Shown: positions 7,887 through 10,141 of the stretch, piece by piece | Layout: each line of letters opens with the position of its first letter | Position numbering within the stretch: the stretch's first letter is position 1 | Notes under the pieces: generated by a model | Told to the model about the DNA's origin: nothing | The model's input: the letters and a program-made list of their open reading frames with translations, nothing else | The model's database searches: none | Program-made: the position numbers and the translations under genes | From: Bacteroidota bacterium | Lineage (GTDB): Bacteria > Bacteroidota > Bacteroidia > Chitinophagales > Chitinophagaceae | Length of the DNA stretch: 10,141 nucleotides | Assembly: GCA_947461015.1 (NCBI GenBank) | Contig: CANHIR010000060.1 | Coordinates: 1-10,141 of the forward strand | Direction of reading: 5' to 3'

Positions 7887-8270
7887 CTAGCTGCCTATGC
7901 GATGAAAAAGATCTTTTATTTGATATTCCCAAAGTTGCGATTGGTCTTTTATTTCATTTTTTTCTGCAAAATCTTTTATGATAAGCACGGTTTGATTTGA
8001 AATTTCTGTTTTCTCAACCCTAAATTCAAAGTATTCATTCTTCTCACTTACCAACCATCTAAAGCGAATAAATTTATCTTCTTCTTGATCTAAAATTTCT
8101 GCCTTTTCTGGCACGCCGCCATTCCATGAAAAACTGTATACATTTTCCCATTCGTCCACTTTATCTGCAAACCATTCTTGTAATCCTGATGCAGTAGATA
8201 AAAATTCAAATAAGATGCCGGGTGAACATCTTACTGGAAATTCTAGTGTAAATAATTGTTTCTTACTCAT
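7887..8270 (-). CDS. START-like domain protein (Bacteroidota SRPBCC/START_2-type)
   Basis: A small 127-residue cytoplasmic protein with no signal peptide or membrane segment. It resembles the START-like (SRPBCC/Bet v1-fold) family widespread in Bacteroidota: an N-terminal strand, LFTLEFPVRCSPGILFEFLS (6-25), then SGLQEWFADKV (28-38), YSFSWNG (45-51), FIRFRWL (67-73), and a closing helix QLWEYQIKDLFHRIG. The fold forms a hydrophobic pocket, often for lipids or other small ligands, but no ligand is known for this group, and a function should not be assumed. It is the first gene of the minus-strand cluster and directly precedes the LptF/G permease. Its TAG stop is in the same reading frame as the permease. 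Confidence 0.82.
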   Translation of the reverse strand: MSKKQLFTLEFPVRCSPGILFEFLSTASGLQEWFADKVDEWENVYSFSWNGGVPEKAEILDQEEDKFIRFRWLVSEKNEYFEFRVEKTEISNQTVLIIKDFAEKNEIKDQSQLWEYQIKDLFHRIGS

Positions 8271-8309
8271 AATAACTGGTGTCCTCTTAATTGATTAGTT
8301 CGTTAGATG

Positions 8310-8339
8310 CAATAATAATATTTAAAGTTTAGGTTCCAA
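8310..8339 (-). promoter_or_regulatory. Possible promoter of the minus-strand operon
   Basis: On the minus strand a TTG (8337-8339) is followed after 19 nt by TATTATTG (8310-8317), one mismatch from the Bacteroidota -7 consensus TAnnTTTG. This would leave a leader of roughly 35-40 nt before the START-like ATG. The leader contains AGGA about 12 nt before the start, a weak ribosome-binding signal. The -33 match is minimal, so the call is tentative. Confidence 0.35.
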
Positions 8340-8435
8340 GTATTTTTTAAAATATATTAGTTAACAAACTGCCAAGATACATTGACAGTTATGTAACAAT
8401 ATATGTATAAGATTGTAAATCAATAAGATAAGAGT

Positions 8436-8466
8436 ATATTTTGAAAATATTCTCAATTCAAAATAT
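8436..8466. repeat. Perfect 10-bp inverted repeat in the divergent intergenic region
   Basis: ATATTTTGAA (8436-8445) and TTCAAAATAT (8457-8466) are exact reverse complements separated by 11 nt. The left arm is also part of a 15-bp palindrome, ATATTTTGAAAATAT (8436-8450), so three related half-sites sit within 31 bp. It lies about 50 bp upstream of the ffh -7 element and is not followed by a T tract, so an operator is more likely than a terminator. AT-richness lowers its significance. Confidence 0.6.
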
Positions 8467-8496
8467 CTGTCATTATTTTGTCATTTTTTCTGACAG
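8467..8496. repeat. TGTCA tandem and inverted repeats at the ffh promoter
   Basis: TGTCATTATTT (8468-8478) is followed at once by TGTCATTTTTT (8479-8489), an 11-bp tandem repeat with one mismatch. CTGTCA (8467-8472) is also the reverse complement of TGACAG (8491-8496), which overlaps the proposed -33 element of ffh. The block begins directly after the preceding 10-bp inverted repeat. It could be a regulator site, but the binder is unknown. Confidence 0.5.
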
Positions 8497-8523
8497 GGTA
8501 CTCATTTCTCTGTCCTATCTTTG
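8490..8523 (+). promoter_or_regulatory. Promoter of ffh
   Basis: TATCTTTG at 8516-8523 is an exact match to the Bacteroidota -7 consensus TAnnTTTG. CTGACA at 8490-8495 lies 20 nt upstream, at the right distance for a -33 element but not an ideal TTTG. The leader is about 10-15 nt, A-rich (TTAAAATAGCATT) and without a Shine-Dalgarno sequence, as is common in this phylum. Confidence 0.65.
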
Positions 8524-8542
8524 CTACCCTTAAAATAGCATT

Positions 8543-9871
8543 ATGTTTAATAGTCTTAGTGAAAAATTGGAATCCGCGTTTAAGCACTTAAAAGGGCAAG
8601 CTCGAATTAATGAATTAAATGTTGCTAATACCTTAAAAGATATTAGAAAAGCATTACTTGATGCCGATGTGAATTTTAAAATTGCCAAAGAATTTACAGA
8701 TGCCATTAAGGAAAAAGCAATTGGTGAAAAAGTAATCAATGCCATTAGCCCAGGCCAATTAATGGTAAAAATTGTGCAGGATGAATTAACGGCCTTGATG
8801 GGTGCTGAATCAACTCCTTTGAATTTAACAGGAAACCCAACTATTATATTAGTAGCAGGATTACAAGGTAGTGGTAAGACCACTTTTTCGGGTAAACTAG
8901 CTACATACTTAAAGGCGCAAAAGAAATCTCCATTATTAGTAGCCGCAGATATTTACAGGCCTGCTGCAATGGACCAATTAACTGTTTTAGCTGAACAAAT
9001 TGGGGTAGATATTTTTGTAGAAAGAGAAAATAAAAACGCAGTTTCCATTGCACAAAATGCAATTGCCTATGCAAAGCAAAATAATAAAAATGTAATCATC
9101 ATAGATACTGCGGGTCGTTTAGCGGTGGATGAAGAAATGATGAATGAGGTTACAAACATTAAATCTGCAATAAATCCACAAGAAATTTTATTTGTGGTGG
9201 ATTCCATGACAGGGCAGGATGCAGTCAATACTGCAAAGGCTTTCAACGATCGTTTGGATTTTACAGGAGTGGTCTTAACAAAGTTAGATGGTGATACAAG
9301 AGGGGGTGCCGCACTTTCCATTAAGTACACAGTAAATAAACCTATCAAGTTTATGAGCAGTGGCGAAAAAATGGACACCTTGGATGTTTTTTATCCAGAA
9401 CGTATGGCCCAAAGAATATTGGGAATGGGGGATATTACTTCCTTAGTAGAAAAAGCACAAGCGCAGTATGATGAAGAAGAAGCAAAGAAATTAGAAAAGA
9501 AAATTAAAAAAAATCAATTTGATTTTGAAGATTTTTTGACGCAGATTCAGCAAATCAAAAAGATGGGTAACTTGAAGGATTTAATGGGTATGATACCAGG
9601 TATGGGTAAGAACCTAAAGGATGTGGATATAAAAGACGACTCCTTTAAAGGGGTTGAAGCAATTATTCAATCCATGACTTTGCTTGAAAGAAAAAACCCC
9701 GATTCCTTAACGCCAAGTCGTAAACAAAGAATTGCAAATGGATCAGGAAAAAATATTGCCGAGATTAATGCATTTATCAAGCAATTTGATCAAATGAAGC
9801 AAATGATGAAAATGATGAATGGTCCAATGGGTTCGGCAATGGCTAGCAAAATGCCAGGAATGAGACGATAA
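8543..9871 (+). CDS. ffh: Signal recognition particle protein Ffh (SRP54)
   Basis: The GTPase of the bacterial signal recognition particle. With 4.5S RNA it binds hydrophobic signal sequences as they leave the ribosome and delivers the complex to FtsY at the membrane. The 442-residue product has the whole architecture: N domain (about 1-88) with ALLDADVN at 37-44; G domain with P-loop GLQGSGKTT (106-114), DIYRPAA (136-142), DTAGRL (188-193), TKLDGDTRGG (246-255) and GMGDITSL (294-301); and M domain (about 325-442) with MGNLKDLMGMIPGM (341-354) as finger loop and the RNA-binding SRKQRIANGSG (392-402). The tail is methionine-rich (QMKQMMKMMNGPMG), suiting signal-peptide binding. The length is typical (E. 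coli 453). The ATG at 8543 follows a clear promoter. It is divergent from the minus-strand operon and precedes rpsP by 150 nt. Confidence 0.98.
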   Translation: MFNSLSEKLESAFKHLKGQARINELNVANTLKDIRKALLDADVNFKIAKEFTDAIKEKAIGEKVINAISPGQLMVKIVQDELTALMGAESTPLNLTGNPTIILVAGLQGSGKTTFSGKLATYLKAQKKSPLLVAADIYRPAAMDQLTVLAEQIGVDIFVERENKNAVSIAQNAIAYAKQNNKNVIIIDTAGRLAVDEEMMNEVTNIKSAINPQEILFVVDSMTGQDAVNTAKAFNDRLDFTGVVLTKLDGDTRGGAALSIKYTVNKPIKFMSSGEKMDTLDVFYPERMAQRILGMGDITSLVEKAQAQYDEEEAKKLEKKIKKNQFDFEDFLTQIQQIKKMGNLKDLMGMIPGMGKNLKDVDIKDDSFKGVEAIIQSMTLLERKNPDSLTPSRKQRIANGSGKNIAEINAFIKQFDQMKQMMKMMNGPMGSAMASKMPGMRR

Positions 9872-9937
9872 TTAGGGGAAATAATTTCATAAGTACTTGT
9901 ATTTCAATTGTTTAATCAAATAAAAACACAGAAATAT

Positions 9938-9949
9938 CCAATTAATTGG
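9938..9949. repeat. 12-bp perfect palindrome overlapping the rpsP promoter
   Basis: CCAATTAATTGG is fully self-complementary and contains the TTG proposed as the rpsP -33 element (9946-9948). A dimeric regulator could bind it and block polymerase, but the motif is AT-rich and may be chance. Confidence 0.4.
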
Positions 9950-9977
9950 GTGAATTCGTGAGTTTCTATTATCTTCG
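9946..9977 (+). promoter_or_regulatory. Probable promoter of rpsP
   Basis: TATCTTCG (9970-9977) is one base from the TAnnTTTG -7 consensus and closely resembles TATCTTTG before ffh. A TTG lies 21 nt upstream (9946-9948). The resulting leader is about 37-40 nt, starting near CCTCAACC and ending in an A/T-rich stretch before the ATG, with no Shine-Dalgarno. The ffh-rpsP gap therefore seems to hold a new start of transcription rather than just a spacer. Confidence 0.5.
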
Positions 9978-10021
9978 CAGCCTCAACCTTATTTGTTAAC
10001 GCCTATAAATTTCTATTTAAA

Positions 10022-10141
10022 ATGGCAGTAAAGATCAGACTACAGCGTCATGGTAGTAAAAAAAGACCATTCTACTTTATAGTAGTGGCCGACGGACGCG
10101 CACCAAGAGATGGTAAATTCATCCAAAAAATTGGTACTTAC
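10022..10141 (+). CDS. rpsP: 30S ribosomal protein S16, N-terminal part, cut by window edge
   Basis: The first 40 codons are visible and run exactly to the right edge with no stop. They begin [18 protein letters not shown] and continue with [14 protein letters not shown] and IGTY, which is the conserved start of S16 (MVxIRLxRxGxKKxPFYxIVVADSRxxRDGxxIExxGxY in general form). S16 binds 16S rRNA and is needed for 30S assembly. S16 proteins are roughly 80-180 residues long, so half or more is missing here. In many bacteria rimM follows rpsP, which cannot be checked in this window. Confidence 0.97.
   Translation, partial: MAVKIRLQRHGSKKRPFYFIVVADGRAPRDGKFIQKIGTY

Larger units (their letters stand above)
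2195..8270 (-). other. Predicted seven-gene transcription unit
   Basis: Seven genes on the minus strand follow each other with gaps of 9, 4, 30, 36, 3 and 9 nt: START-like, LptF/G, SOD, CDF, M20 peptidase, S4-domain protein, trmD. No rho-independent terminator-like hairpin with a T tract is visible in the gaps. A shared transcript starting in the divergent region near 8310 is the simplest reading. Internal promoters within coding sequence cannot be excluded. Confidence 0.6.

Noticed and set aside
7465..7890. A 141-codon open frame on the plus strand opposite the LptF/G permease
   Set aside because: It is antisense to a well-supported membrane protein, its Lys/Ile/Asn-rich translation matches nothing recognisable, and no promoter precedes it. 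It is a composition-driven shadow.
8382..8411. Sigma-70-like pair TTGACA (8382-8387) and TATAAG (8406-8411)
   Set aside because: It looks like an E. coli promoter with an 18-nt spacer, but Bacteroidota primary sigma uses a different consensus and a better match (TATCTTTG) lies closer to ffh.
8271..8542. A 4.5S SRP RNA gene next to ffh
   Set aside because: The region is too AT-rich and lacks the GC-rich hairpin with a GGAA-type tetraloop expected of SRP RNA.
8530..8883. A 117-codon minus-strand open frame opposite the start of ffh
   Set aside because: It lies antisense to the conserved ffh N and G domains and has no recognisable motif. The ffh frame explains the conservation.
9872..10021. 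Possible terminator after ffh (GAAATAATTTC at 9878-9888, AAGTACTT at 9891-9898)
   Set aside because: Both are short AT-rich palindromes with almost no loop and no following T tract, so they do not make a credible rho-independent terminator.
1..10141. Mobile element, prophage, CRISPR, toxin-antitoxin or defence system
   Set aside because: No transposase, integrase, terminal repeats, regular repeat-spacer array or defence-gene motif was seen. All long coding regions are recognisable chromosomal families.

Overview
The window looks like ordinary chromosomal DNA from a Bacteroidota bacterium. It is AT-rich, and its promoters resemble the Bacteroidota TAnnTTTG (-7) type, clearest as TATCTTTG before ffh. 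Leaders are A/T-rich with little Shine-Dalgarno signal. Several genes belong to families typical of this phylum: a DUF5916/CBM9-like outer-membrane protein, a START-like domain protein and a Cys-tailed CDF transporter. A placement near the Chitinophagales is a guess only.

Layout: a 272-bp divergent control region (8271-8542) splits the window. To its left, everything is on the minus strand, read in this order: START-like protein, LptF/LptG-type permease, Tat-exported superoxide dismutase, CDF cation transporter, M20 dipeptidase, Hsp15-like S4 RNA-binding protein, trmD, then a large DUF5916 protein that runs off the left edge. The first seven genes are separated by only 3-36 nt and probably form one transcription unit. 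The DUF5916 gene has a 78-nt upstream gap and probably its own promoter. To the right, ffh and then rpsP (cut by the right edge) lie on the plus strand, with a second promoter before rpsP.

How the genes fit together: ffh (SRP), rpsP (30S S16), trmD (tRNA m1G37) and the Hsp15-like protein serve translation and protein targeting. The LptF/G permease, the exported SOD, the CDF transporter and the secreted DUF5916 protein concern the cell envelope and metal or oxidative stress. trmD is detached from the rpsP-rimM-trmD-rplS arrangement known in many bacteria and sits on the opposite strand about 7 kb away.

No mobile element, CRISPR array, tRNA, rRNA, phage gene or defence system was seen, and I do not see a novel multi-gene system. 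The points most worth a second look are the CDF transporter's degenerate transport site combined with a Cys-rich tail, the in-frame TAG junction before a TTG-started permease, and the dense repeats in the ffh upstream region.
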